From Sebastes aleutianus (Eukaryota > Chordata > Actinopteri > Perciformes > Sebastidae), in contig CAKAKS010000060.1 of NCBI GenBank assembly GCA_916700875.1, positions 29,420,189-29,484,188 of the forward strand: a DNA stretch of 64,000 bases, in the 5' to 3' direction. How positions within the stretch are numbered: position 1 is the first letter of the stretch; every line of letters starts with the position of its first letter. The notes beneath the pieces are model-generated. The model worked only from the letters and a program-made list of their open reading frames with translations. It ran no database searches and was not told the origin of the DNA. The translations under genes were made by a program, and so were the position numbers. Positions 1-11,902 of the stretch are shown piece after piece.

Positions 1-556
1 GGCTGTGATTATCCTAGAGGTCACCAGAGGTCATTTTATACACTGAGGTCAAGTTTAAAAAAATGGTCTCACTACAATGAAATGACTACTATTGGGACTG
101 ACATCATCACACATGAATACAGTTGGGCTCATTGGATCCGCAAGAGTCTCAGCTTTACAGTGATATCCAATTTATGTAATTCCAAGAATTCATTTATAAT
201 AATTTAACATGAGAAATTATTAATACAGTATGTTTTCAACTACATCCATGCAGACTTCCTCTAATTACAGCTGCATAAACCCAGTATATGTTTCTTGTGT
301 TCATGACTATCTAGTCAAAATACATTAGAAGAAATTTGTTTACATAATTTAAACCTCTAAACCAGCAAACATATTGTACACCTCACAACGACATATGTGT
401 ATTTAACATTCCCCACACTGCAGTTTAACACTGCTGTGCCTTTAAAGTGTCTCTTACTTTAAAAAGTTAATTGAATCAGAGTCTTAATGCTACGCTTCAG
501 TGTTTTGACGTCTCTAATGAAGCTTAAACTTCAACTGTGTTTGCACTGTAGCTCAG

Positions 557-593
<37 letters not shown>

Positions 594-887
594 AAAAACA
601 TATACGCACTCTTCCTTTCACGCCAACACAGGTGTGCCCTGGTGCATACATGTGTTGCCATGGTTACATCATGCCTACCTGCCCTATATAATTATGTGGG
701 ATACCATGACATGGTTGTGCAACGAAACTAAGTAGCGTAAATACATCCTCCATCTCTCCTTCTTGCCTCTTTCTTGGAGAAGACCAAGACAGATCACTGT
801 CTCCCCTTAATCTGCTTCACTTTGCAAAGAAATGACCGTAAACAGAAGAGTAATTTAAAGATTTCCATCTCTACTGTATGTTTCTAT
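1..887. other. Upstream non-coding sequence
   Basis: AT-rich, with one CA microsatellite (559-591). I see no gene, RNA or clear regulatory site. Confidence 0.6.
559..591. repeat. (CA)n microsatellite
   Basis: About 16 uninterrupted CA units. Confidence 0.95.
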
Positions 888-1645
888 TAGGGCTGTCAAA
901 GTTAACGCGATAATAATGTGTTAATGCAAATTCGTTTTAACGCCACTAATATCTTTAATGCATTAACGCAACTTGCGATTTTTAGGTTGTAGCGTGCTCT
1001 TTTGAAGGTAGAGTGAAGATACTGGCATCATGTAAAACTACAAAAACCTAAGGAATCCATCGTTACCAATCATGTCATACTAGCTTGTCGCAAAGGAGGT
1101 TAAATTACGCTCCAAACTTACACTAAATTTTTGCGAGGAAAAACTGGCATGGCCATTTTCAAAGGGGTCCCTTGACTTCTGACCTCCAGATATGTGAATG
1201 TAGATGGGTTCTATGGGTACCTACGAGTCTCCCCTTTACAGACATGCCCACTTTATGATAATCACATGCAGTTTGGGGCAAGTCATAGTCAAGTCAGCAC
1301 ACTGACACACTGACAGCTGTTGTTGCCTGTTGGGCTGCAGTTTGCCATGTTATGATTTGAGCATATATTTCATGCTAAATGCAGTACCTGTGAGGGTTTC
1401 TGGACAACATCTGTCATTGTTTTGTGTTGTTAATTGATTTCCAATAATAAATATATACATACATTTGGATAAAGCAGCATATTTGTCCACTCCCATGTTG
1501 ATAAGAGTGTTAAATACTTGACAAATCTCTCTTTAAGATCCATTTTAAACAGATAAAAAATTAGCAATTAATTTGTGATTAATTGCGATTAACTATGGAT
1601 AATCAATTAATCACGATTAAATATTTTAATCGAATGATACCCCTA
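888..1645 (-). mobile_element. Family A hAT-like non-autonomous element, copy 1
   Basis: It starts TAGGGCTGTCAAAG and ends ATACCCCTA; subterminal runs of TTAATCGCGATTAA type face the right end. The flanks gtttctat (880-887) and gtttttaa (1646-1653) match at 6 of 8 positions, consistent with a decayed 8-bp target duplication. It is 758 bp, inverted relative to copies 2-5, and contains no open frame for a transposase. Confidence 0.8.
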
Positions 1646-4600
1646 GTTTTTAATATTATTTTTACCAAACAAAACCCAAATATTTATACTCTTTCTCCAT
1701 GGTTATGACATGTATATTAGTCATATGAGCTCAGGAAAATGTATTTTTCTCATTTCTTTTGCCAGCTTTTTAAAAAATGTGCCTCAAATATGCGACATTT
1801 CAACGTAAATTAACCCAAACCTAATACATCTGCTGGTAAGAGAGGCTGACAGGTTGTTAAGTCTCTTTGGTATTGGGGTCCTTGCTGTTGAGGTTTGACC
1901 AATACGGCTTTCTGAAGGCTGCTATGTGCGGTTGATATTAATATCTGTGACAATTTCACTGCCAAAACACAACCAGACATCTGTGTTTCCCTTCACAGAT
2001 TTATTCTCATCAGGGTGCAGAAGCCTCTGAAACAGCATTTGCACCATCACGCCTCACACTCCGCAGTTAGTGCTGCGTCGATGTGCTGTACACAGCAGGG
2101 TGCAGCTCTGTTGCAGAGCTACCTCCAACCTACAAACCTACCGTGCTCTACAGGTTGCTGCTATTCACCTACTGTAATCTCATCCTGTAATCAACTAGAA
2201 CGGGTTGTAACTGACGATAGAGGATATGGCTGGTTTATATAGCAAATTTAGCTAAACTCTTTATTATTTATGTTGCTCAAGACGTCTTTTAATTGATGTA
2301 TTTGGTAGTTTCTGTACAATTCAGGGAACTCACCTAGGCCTATCAATAAAATGAATTCTTACAGTATGGTTTCTGTGGTTGCCATAGTCACAGGTGACCA
2401 AGTTCAACCATCAACAGCTCTGACGCAGCAGCAAAGAGTCGTGACCCTTCACTGAGTTTTCCACTTAGTGTCGAGCTTTTTGCGCAGCACATATAGAGTG
2501 ATAAATGTGACAAATGTGTCTGTGATCTCACATACTGTAGAAGGAAACAAAAGCAAGCTGTCATTTAGTTGCGGTTGCTAAGCTATGATTGGACAGTCAC
2601 GGTTTAAAGGAGGAGTTATGCGAAAGGTCAATTGACCCTTCGTTAAGTCCCGCCCCTTGAGCGCAGACCCGCCAATCATAGTGTAGCATCAGCCAGCCCC
2701 GACCAGGGTCCGACAACTATACGGCTGTGCTCCATAGACTCTCATGCAATCGTTTCAGAATTTCCTAATTTTCAGGCTGGTTTTGTGGATTTCTAGCTCG
2801 TCATGGTTACACAACATTGTGTAATAGTGTTACTCATACCTGGAGAGGTTGGAAGGAGATATAAGTTTCTAGAACATTACGTTTCTACGTAAAAACCTGT
2901 GGAGCTAACCTATTTTAGCACATCATTAACATACATTATTTAATTATTATTAATTTTTATTTTTTAGGTTTCTATGTCATTTTGCATAGGGATGTTCCTA
3001 ACGACTAATTTCCCTGATGTTTAAATGGAAGTCGACTGGTCTAAAACACACAGAAAACAGTCAAAATTGAGTACAATTTTATCTATAAGGTTAAACATTG
3101 TGTATAAGAACCATTTAAAATCTTAAATCGCATTTTTCAATTACAAAATCATACATTAAATCTCGCTGAAATCAATATGTCCCCAGTGTCCACTCCGGTC
3201 GCCCGGTTGGGAGTGCGCCTCACAAACCCAATGTGTGGTGTAATATTTTAAATTCTATCTATTTAACCACAATAATACAAAGAACATGTTTTCCCATCAC
3301 TTCCTCAAAGCCACCAGACTCCATTGACAAAAACAGTAATTTTATCTCACAGAACGCAGGAGCATACTTTCAACCTCACTTCAAAAAATTCCAAACTAAC
3401 ACTTTCAGTTATTTCCAAACTTACTACAGCTAACGTTGACTCAGCTTTACACATTATTCATAACCTTATTGATTAGCTAACTGTGGTAACATACACTGTT
3501 GTCACTGCTTTTTGCTAAACGGCTGACTGGGTATTTCCATTTGAAAAACCCGAAAAAGAACGCAGAAGGAGTCGACCTTTAAGGGGTATTCTGGGATACA
3601 TAATGGATCATTTAAATAAACCAAACTTGGTGAACTGTTGCCTGAACTTTTTTTAAGAAAGGCCTCGTTAGTTTGAATTGGCATTGACCCAATGACATAT
3701 CAGAGCCGTATTACCTGCGGTGGCTCATCAGAACCCCTCCGTTCACTCAGACATAGACAGACCATTGTTTTAAACAGCACCGCTCTGGATGTCCACTGTA
3801 GCTCGTCTGTGATTGAGTAATGAGTGCACAATCAAATTCAGGAGACGCAGAGGGCACAGGAAGTTCAAACTTTAACTGAGTTTCTGAGATTCTGCGACTT
3901 CTTTGCTCAACTAAGTACTTCTGAGTAGCAAGTGATATTTTTTTGACAGAAAGAGTTTACACTTGATGGTGAATTGAAATGACTCAGAGTTCAAAAATCC
4001 CCCTAAAATATTAGCACGCGGAGTTACTTCCAGTTTCTCTCTCATCTTTCTCTGTCTCTGTCAGTGATTCATCTTTTACAAGTTAGTGAAAATTTCCCTG
4101 TTGCTTTCCACCTGGTTACGACTGACAGCCGTAGCTAAATCCCACCCACATATCTCGCTACTAAATTGCCAGTAATCAATCTGTTATTTGTTATCACCTT
4201 TATCCTGATACTCCGAGCTTGATTTTCTCCTGACAGTCAGCACTAAACCGTGATTGACAAACTTCACGAGTGGACCTGAAACGTCGCTGCCCGCACACAT
4301 TACTCACGCATTAACTCTGCAGCTCGCCGAGGTGTACGTTAGTGTGTAATAGGCGCTATTAATAAAGCCGAGCCATGCGTGACTCGACTTTCTCTCTGCA
4401 GCCGCCTCTCATGGCTGACTCCTTACCGGGGATTCAGTTGTGTGAGTTTGGATCAGTCTAATCACATTTGTTTAATTAAGCACAGCTAATAGACTCTCCA
4501 GGAGATAGGGTGTCTCACTGTGACAGCGGCGCTGCATTGAGATGCATGTCAAACACGGAGGCCTGGTATCGCTACGGCTCCCACGGCTCTGTAGTGGTTT

Positions 4601-5296
4601 ACGACACCCAACCTTGTTTGCGAGCCTGACACAAACAAGCTGGAGGTTAAATGCTGAAGGTTACAGGTGGTAGAATGGATGGATGTCAATGTCTTAACGA
4701 GAACTTTCCTTTGTAATAATGTGCAACTGATTTTGAAACATCTCAACATGCGTTTCCCTTCCCTGACGCAGCCATGACAGAAACATCTGAGAGTTAAATG
4801 TCCTTTGCATGCAGGTAGCATCGCTCTTAAAGTAAATAATCTTTGTTTACATAAAAAGAAATGTCTGCTTTTATGATTCAACATATTGCCACTTCATGAA
4901 ACCCTTCAGCTTAGCGGTTCTTAACACCTGTTGTCTGGCTGCTCCTCTTCATACTTGAAATTTAATGTTTCATCAGAAGCAGTTTGTTTGGAATTAACTG
5001 CAAATTCTCACCAGACGCATGACGTCAGCAGCACATAAGCACTACTGAAGCATCGATCCATTCAATCCACACTAACCTCTGTTACGGCGTCGTTATCTTC
5101 ACAACAGCTGTGGACAAACTCACTGTTACAACATAAGAAATTCAGTGGACAACAATCACTTTCAAGTAGGTTTTATAAGAAGTATACAAGAAGAAAGTGG
5201 CATTTTATACATTTATTTTCCCCGCTCAACAAAGCTCCATATACCCGTAGTGACACCGGGAAGCTCATAGAGAAATTGAAGGCCTTGCTAAATCAG
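1646..5296. other. Upstream non-coding sequence
   Basis: No supported exon. At 2581-2681 GCTATGATTGG and CCAATCATAG form inverted ends of a short repeat-like block with CCCGCCCCTTGAGCGCAGAC, probably a transposon remnant. The remainder looks single-copy and non-coding. Confidence 0.5.
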
Positions 5297-5667
5297 TTAA
5301 AGCTCCGGTAGGCAGAATATTTTTGGCATCATTGGGCAAAAATTGTTCTGTATAGTGCTCTGAGAGATAACTAGACTTCTGCACCTCCTCATGGCTCTGT
5401 TTTCAGGCTTTAAAAAATCGAGCCCGTGACGGGAGACTTTGGCCAATCACAGGTCATTTCAGAGAGAGCGTTCCTATTGGCTGTGCTCCTGCTGGTGGGC
5501 GGTGCTTGGTATTTCCTCAACTGTTCTCAACATGGCTGAGGCACAGAGGCACATTATTTTTTTTCAGATTAGCTGTCTCATGCACTACTGTCAAGATATA
5601 GTGACCGTTTTATAGAGATAACTTTTTTTAATCAGATTTGCTCCATTTCTACCCGCTGCAGCTTTAA
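5297..5667. mobile_element. TTAAAGCT-ended MITE
   Basis: Left end TTAAAGCTCCGGTAGGCAG; right end TACCCGCTGCAGCTTTAA, an imperfect inverted repeat with TTAA ends, 371 bp. No coding capacity. A second repeat-like stretch follows at 5668-5936, ending TATACAGTCTATGG, a motif frequent in fish repeats (recalled, not searched). Confidence 0.6.
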
Positions 5668-6446
5668 TATATAGACAGTGGGACATTTGGGTGATTTGAA
5701 TGACTACCTTTGGAGATTAGGCTTCATTAAGTGCCCAAGAGAAAAAAAAACTAATGCAAATTTCATGTGTAGTGACTCTAACTCACTCTGTGTCCCAGAG
5801 TCAGTGTGGATCGTTTCATTCAAAATAACCAAGATAGCGACGGACAAAATGCCGAACTCAAGGCTTCAAAACGGCAGTCGACCAACCAAAGGGTGACGCC
5901 CGCTGACTACGTCCACTTCTTATATACAGTCTATGGTTTTACTGCCGCGGGACTTAAATCTATATGTCGATAAATCTAAAAGCAGAGTGGATACAGTTCA
6001 TATTATAGAGTGACAAAGTCCGCTTAGCTAGAAGGGCGGGGGTGATAGATGGGTCAACAAAACATTGGACTTTAACACCGGAGACCGCTGTGGTTTCTTT
6101 TAACCATGACCACGATCATTCCCCAATCTTAACCAAGTCATGATGATTTGTTAAGATAAATCATTAACTTAAGGGAAGAATTGTTGACCAAGAAATAACC
6201 AACGAAGAAAAATCTATTAAAATTAAATTTGAAGGTAACAATAAATATCATCAAAATTAAAATTGTCTCACAACTTGCTTAATTTCCCTCCTGGGGATCA
6301 ATAAAGTGCTATTGTACACCATTTGACACACACGTGGGTTTCACCAAACGTTCAGCTTGACTAAGCTTAAAAATGATCCTCATTGATCCACCTAATGGTA
6401 ATATTTGTTTGTGGTCAAGAAGTAAGAATCTAAAGATAATCCAGGT

Positions 6447-6922
6447 TTAAAGGAGCAGTTTGTAAGATCTGGCGGCATCTAGCAGTGAAGTGGCAGATTA
6501 CAACCAGCTAAAGCCTCTTTTAAGTGTGTAAAAGAGCTGTGGTGGCCGACGCGAAATGCCCTCTCTGGAGCCAGTTGTTGTAAGAGTAGAGTGCTTTGAG
6601 TGTGTGTGTACGTGCGAAGTGAGTAGTGAAGCAAGAGAGAGAGAGAGAGCTACGATGACGGGAACGAGTAACGTTATCGACTTGAAACATTATCGAAAAG
6701 TTAACAGAGTTTGGTTTGTCCGTTCTGGGCTACTGTAGAAACATGGTGGACTCCGTGAAGAGGACCCGCTCCCTATGTAGATATAAACGACTCAATCTAA
6801 GTTAACAAAAACACAATGACTCTTATTTTCAGGTGATTACACACTAAAGAACACATACTTATTAATATTATATTAGATTCCTGCCAATAGATCCCCTTAA
6901 TTCTCACACATTGGTTCTTTAA
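6447..6922. mobile_element. TTAAAGGA-ended MITE
   Basis: Left end TTAAAGGAGCAGTTTGTAAG; right end CACACATTGGTTCTTTAA, inverted and imperfect, 476 bp. The right half includes CCTGCCAATAGATCCCCTTA. This type, beginning TTAAAGGAACAGTGTGTAAG, is abundant in percomorph genomes to my knowledge. Confidence 0.65.
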
Positions 6923-8667
6923 TAGATGGTCTAATCAACTAAAGGAAGAGACATCGAAGTACGACCCCTCACAGTTTGATTGACAGGTGATCTCTGGCGA
7001 GTTTGTTTCAGAAACACCTGAGGAGCGAAAACAGCAACTTTCCCGTAACATCTGGGCAGCTGCCACCCGTATTCTGCCGAAGCTCTCCACACGCAGTAAT
7101 GTACTAAGTGACATTAAGCTGCCACAGCTGATGGGAGAGTTCACACCAGACAGTAATTACACTTCTGGGCTGTTTTTTCTTTCGCCCAGCTGACTGACAT
7201 CCCATTAACAGCTGGAGGCGTGTGCGCTTTGGAGGCGCCGCTGTGGGTCAGCTTTTATTGTCCTGATTGGCTCTCATCTCCACTGTCCTCCTTGGCAGCA
7301 CGCAAATGAGGATTAATAGTGTTTCATTTGAGAGGTGGAGTACTTCTGTTTCCAAACTCAAAAGAGGTGCTGAGTAGAAAAGAGAAATCCACGCTTCAAT
7401 TTCAATTTCTGCTGAGGCGATCAGTGGAAAAAAAATCCAGTGCTTACCCCGGATAAAACCAGCAGACAAGTGTTAGTCTCCCCAGGAATCCTTGTTAATC
7501 TTTAAAAGGTGAGCAATTATAAAGGAGCTCCTGAAGAAAGTTGCAAAGGCTAACCACAAAACCAGAGCAAAAAAAGTGGCTGAGCATTCCAGATTTAGAC
7601 GAGACGCCTGTCTTTTAGCTCTTGGGCATCTTTCTGAGACAAATTACTTTCAGTAGTCAATAGCCTGTAATTAAAATATACCCACTTGATGGCGAGGCAA
7701 CAGTGTCTCTCTGTTTAGTTATGGGTTGGAAAGATTAATTCTGGGGTGTATAACCCTTGTAATTTTCCAAGTGCTGTTTATTGTTTTCAGGGGGGGAGAA
7801 AAAAAAGTGTAGACGATTGAAATGTCTCAGCTCAAGGTCTGCTTTGATTTGTTTACACTTCACACACATTTGGCTCTCCTTTTTTTTGTGCGTTACACGT
7901 GCCCTCTTTATGCTTCAGCAACGTAGATGCACATTATCAATTTGCATTAACGTTTTGGATGGCGTCCACAGCTCCCACACGCCGCCGCCGCACTAATAAT
8001 CTTCTCTGCGTTTGAATGCAGGGGTCAGGGTTCGCTGCTTTTCAATCTAGAGAATCCTAAATATTGGCACAAGAAGCCGGATGACAACACGTTAGAACCA
8101 AAAGTATGAAAAGTGTGTTACAGAGAGGGGTCATCATTAGCTGCCCTCCTCTACTTTATACTCTTCTCTCACTTTAAACCCTCTCTAAGATGAGACTCAG
8201 TGGTCCCCCTTGTGGCCAAAGGGACAACTGCAGCACATGTGGAGGCTTTTCGGAGGCAGTCACATGAATTGTTGGATAAAACACAGGCTGCATTGAAATC
8301 ACCAGCTGTTGTCCGTAATGATGAAAACATCCCTAACTTAGCATGAATTTATAATTATGCAGAAAGCAAATTTGAATCTCTTTACTGGAACTTTTCAATT
8401 CCCATTCAATCTCCCAGGAGAGAGCATGGTGTGAATCATATGCAGAGATTGTGTGTGTGTGTGTGTGTGAGGGTGTGTGATTTTTTTTTTTTTTTTTTTT
8501 TAAATGCAGATCTCAGATGCTTCATAATGAAACTTTTGTGGAGTCCCAAAACCACAACAAATGAACTTTTCTGAGAAGTATTTGTATATCAGCTTACGAT
8601 AAAGGGCTCCAGTCCTTCTGTGTCCCCTCTGACAACCACAATTATTTTCATGATTTTTCAGCACAAG

Positions 8668-8698
<31 letters not shown>

Positions 8699-9749
8699 CT
8701 TCTTCTTCTTCTTCTTCTTCTTCTTCTTCTTTCACCTTCTGTTGTCTCGTGCCGGCTTCTTTTAGCTCTTTTTTTTTTCTCTCCCCCACATTAATTCTAT
8801 TTTCAATGGGGATGTGTAAATTAAGTGTAAATGTAAATGGATCAGTGTGTTATTTATGCTAAACCCGGCAAGAGAAAACACATTCACATTGTAAGTAAAC
8901 AGCTGCATTACCTGTGGGCTCCTGCACACCTGCTAGTGCAGAGCAGTTAGCCTGTGTGCAGATGCAAACTGTCAATCATTTTCACACACACACACACACA
9001 CACACATGCACAACAAAATGAGTATAAATATGTGCAAAGGCGTACACAAATCCACCAAAAAACACACATATGACACGAATAAAAATGTGCATTAAAACCA
9101 CATATGTGATGCACACACACATATACAACCACATGTGTAGGAGCTGCTCACACACACATGATTCACACACACATGATAAAATCTAACAGATTGCATGTAG
9201 GAGAAATGTTCATTCATGCATGGGAGCTATTTCTTTTTTTATGATTTGATTGTAGGAAACATTAATGTACAACATATAGAGGTATGATCACTATGGAGAG
9301 ACGTTTCTTCATTAACATTTAATTTACCACTCTCTCTCTCTGGAATTTGAGATTTTTTTTTTCTGTCTAATTTCAGACTTTTGGCAAGAAAAAAAAAGCG
9401 ACTTATATTCTGCACTTTGCATACAAGCAGTCAATATAGTTCCAGCTGAAAAATCAATGAAAATAGCACAAATGCATTTCGACACTGTGAGGGCGAAAAT
9501 AAAAGCTTTTTTTTTCTCCCCTTCGTTATCTGTCACTGTCCTCGGTGCCTCGGCTGCTTCTGCTTCGGGCTGTGTTCTTAAAGATGTCCAAGAAAAGAAA
9601 CAAAAATCTAATTATTCTGCTCTCCACGTACATTTTTTTAATTTTTACAAATTTGCATTCCTTAAGCATAGATTTTTATTTTATTTATTTTTTTTGATAG
9701 GATTCTTAAATGTGATGGAGAGGCTGTATGATGAAGGATATAGAGGAGT
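6923..9749. other. Upstream non-coding sequence
   Basis: Mostly single-copy. It contains (GT)n at 8451-8469, poly-T at 8480-8501, (CTT)n at 8669-8732 and (CA)n at 8983-9005. The stretch 6990-7650 is repeat-free and could include regulatory sequence, but nothing specific is readable. Confidence 0.5.
8669..8732. repeat. (CTT)n microsatellite
   Basis: About 21 CTT/TTC units, pure; a shorter (CTT)n lies at 10512-10542. Confidence 0.95.
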
Positions 9750-10057
9750 TAAACTAAGTTGCAACAGGAAAAAGAAAAGCAACAGTTTAAATAGCTAATG
9801 CATTAAAAATATTCACCTCTGTAAAGTCAGAATAATTATTATTTCCCACTAAATTGGAGAAATTAATGGAAAAAAATAGCTTTAGGCAAACAAGCAAAGA
9901 GAGTTGTTCCAAACTTAATTATTCTTGAAAACTTTTTTTTTGTATTATTATTCTTATTCTTATTATGTCTTGCACACTTTGGCTCTTTCAAAAAACAAAT
10001 CCTGTGTTTAATGCATGTAGGATGTGATGTATAGCAGAATATATAGTGGTTTCATAT

Positions 10058-10107
<50 letters not shown>

Positions 10108-10398
10108 AAACTAAGTTGCAACAGGAAAAAAAGAGCTTAAATAGTTAAAACAAAAGTGAGTCAATAAATGATGCATTAAAAATGTTCACCTCTAAAAAAG
10201 TCATAATAATAATTATTTCCCACTAAATTGGAGAAATTAATGGAAAAAATAGCAAAGAGAGTTGTTCAAAACTTAATTATTCTTGAAATTTGTTTTTAAT
10301 TTTATTATTATTATTGTGTCTTGCACACTTCCAAATAAATCGTGTGTTTAATGCATGTCGGATGTGATGTATAGCAGACTGTATAGTGGTTTCATATT
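9750..10398 (+). repeat. Tandem segmental duplication around an (AT)n tract
   Basis: Copies at 9750-10057 and 10106-10398 share AAACTAAGTTGCAACAGGAA, TTTCCCACTAAATTGGAGAA and GATGTGATGTATAGCAGA, with small indels. They are separated by (AT)n at about 10055-10106. Confidence 0.9.
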
Positions 10399-10589
10399 CT
10401 GCTCAGGTGTTCTGGGAGTAAAGCTGGCAGGTTGCCCTCCACTGTTAAAACAACAACAGGATCTGACTGGAGACGGAACAAAACGAGCTGCAATCGACTA
10501 TTTACCAGACTTTTTTCTTCTTCTTCTTCTTCTTCTTCTTCTTGACATGCAAACATGTGGCGTGTAAATATGAGAATGAATGAGTGTGA

Positions 10590-10599
10590 GAGCTCTCTC

Positions 10600-10644
<45 letters not shown>

Positions 10645-11150
10645 CTCTCTGGAGAGCAGCGCGTCTGAGAGGAGCGGCTGTAAAAACCAAAGTGGGGCAA
10701 TGAGACAAGCTGCGCCACAGCTGGCAAATCATCGATTTGAGCATCAGAAAACGGGGAGGGGCGGTTCGTTTACCTGCCACCCCTCCACCCTCCTCTCAAA
10801 GCAGGCAGCAAACCCTCCTCACATGCCTCTACTCCTCTCCTCTCCTCTACTTCACCTCCGCTGGTTGCTCGGTTTGCTCTTCATTTCTGCGCTCCATCCT
10901 CCGTGGTGTGCGCTCCTCCACAACTCCAACTCCAACCTCCTCCTGCAGCCAGCAAGCTTTCTTCTTCCTCCTCTTCCTCCTCCTCCTCCTCAACCACAGG
11001 ACTTTTGACTTTTTAAAAAAACAAAACAGTTTTTTGTCCTCCCACCAGAGCCTATTTTATTTTTGGATCTCTCGTGTCGTGGAGCAGAGACAAGAGGTTG
11101 CTCAACTTTTGATGGAAAACAAGAGGTCGGACGACTGCTGACTTTAAAGG
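10590..11150 (+). promoter_or_regulatory. Possible more distal alternative 5' exon or promoter
   Basis: A (CT)n run (10602-10640) is followed by ggagagcagcgcgtctgaga, CT-rich leader-like sequence, and a donor-like CTTTAAAG|gtacga at about 11150. Mammalian SATB1 uses several alternative first exons spread over many kilobases, so a second upstream leader would fit. The evidence is compositional only. The putative donor is repeated in the minisatellite that begins here. Confidence 0.2.
10602..10640. repeat. (CT)n microsatellite
   Basis: About 19 CT units at the start of the possible distal 5' exon region. Confidence 0.9.
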
Positions 11151-11902
11151 TACGATATATCCCATATATAGTTCATCACTGCTGACTTTAAAGGTACGAT
11201 ATAGTTCATCACTGCTGACTTTAAAGGTACGATATATCCAATATAGTCCATCACTGCTGACTTTAAAGGTACGATATAGTTCATCACTGCTGACTTTAAA
11301 GGTACGATATAGTTCATCACTGCTGACTTTAAAGGTACAATATATCCTATATAGTTCATCACTGCTGACTTTAAAGGTACGATATAGTTCATCACTGCTG
11401 ACTTTAAAGGTACGATATATCCCATATAGTTCATCACCAAATCTGTCTCTTTCTTTCACTCTTTGCATGTGTTTTAAAATCATATTTTTATTGCATGACT
11501 GGAAAAATAAGGTGCATCTCTTAAATGAGTCGGTTCTAAATGAATTAAAAGCAATTTACAGCTTCGAAATCACTTAAAACCCACACAGACCCAAAAGTGG
11601 CTGCTAGGATTTAATATTTAGAGGTCGGACGACTGCTGACTTTAAAGGTACGATATAGTTCATCACTGCTGACTTTAAAGGTACGATATCTCACATAGTT
11701 CATCACCAAATCTGTCTCGTTCTTTCACTCTTTGCATGTGCTTTAAAATCACATTTTAATTTTATTGCATGACTGAAAAAAAATAAGGTGCATCTCTTCG
11801 GGGATAAATGAGTCGGTTCTAAATGAATTAAAAGGAATTTACAGCTTCGAAATCACTTAAAACCCACACAGACCAAAAGTGGCTGCTAGGATTTAATATT
11901 TC
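11122..11902 (+). repeat. Tandem duplication containing a 33/42-bp minisatellite
   Basis: Unit 1 (11122-11620) and unit 2 (11621-11902) share the same start (GAGGTCGGACGACTGCTGAC) and the same tail (GTGGCTGCTAGGATTTAAT). Unit 1 holds eight copies of CTGACTTTAAAGGTAC (11134-11437), spaced 44, 33, 42, 33, 33, 42 and 33 bp; unit 2 holds two. Longer spacers carry an extra TATCCCATA-like 9-mer. Confidence 0.9.

Noticed and set aside
8620..8862. Poly-serine open frame
   Set aside because: Translation of the (CTT)n/(TTC)n microsatellite.
11052..11483. A 143-codon minus-strand open frame with an 11- or 14-residue repeat
   Set aside because: It is the minisatellite read in reverse. Unit lengths 33 and 42 are multiples of three, so one frame stays open by arithmetic; no start context, splice sites or family match.
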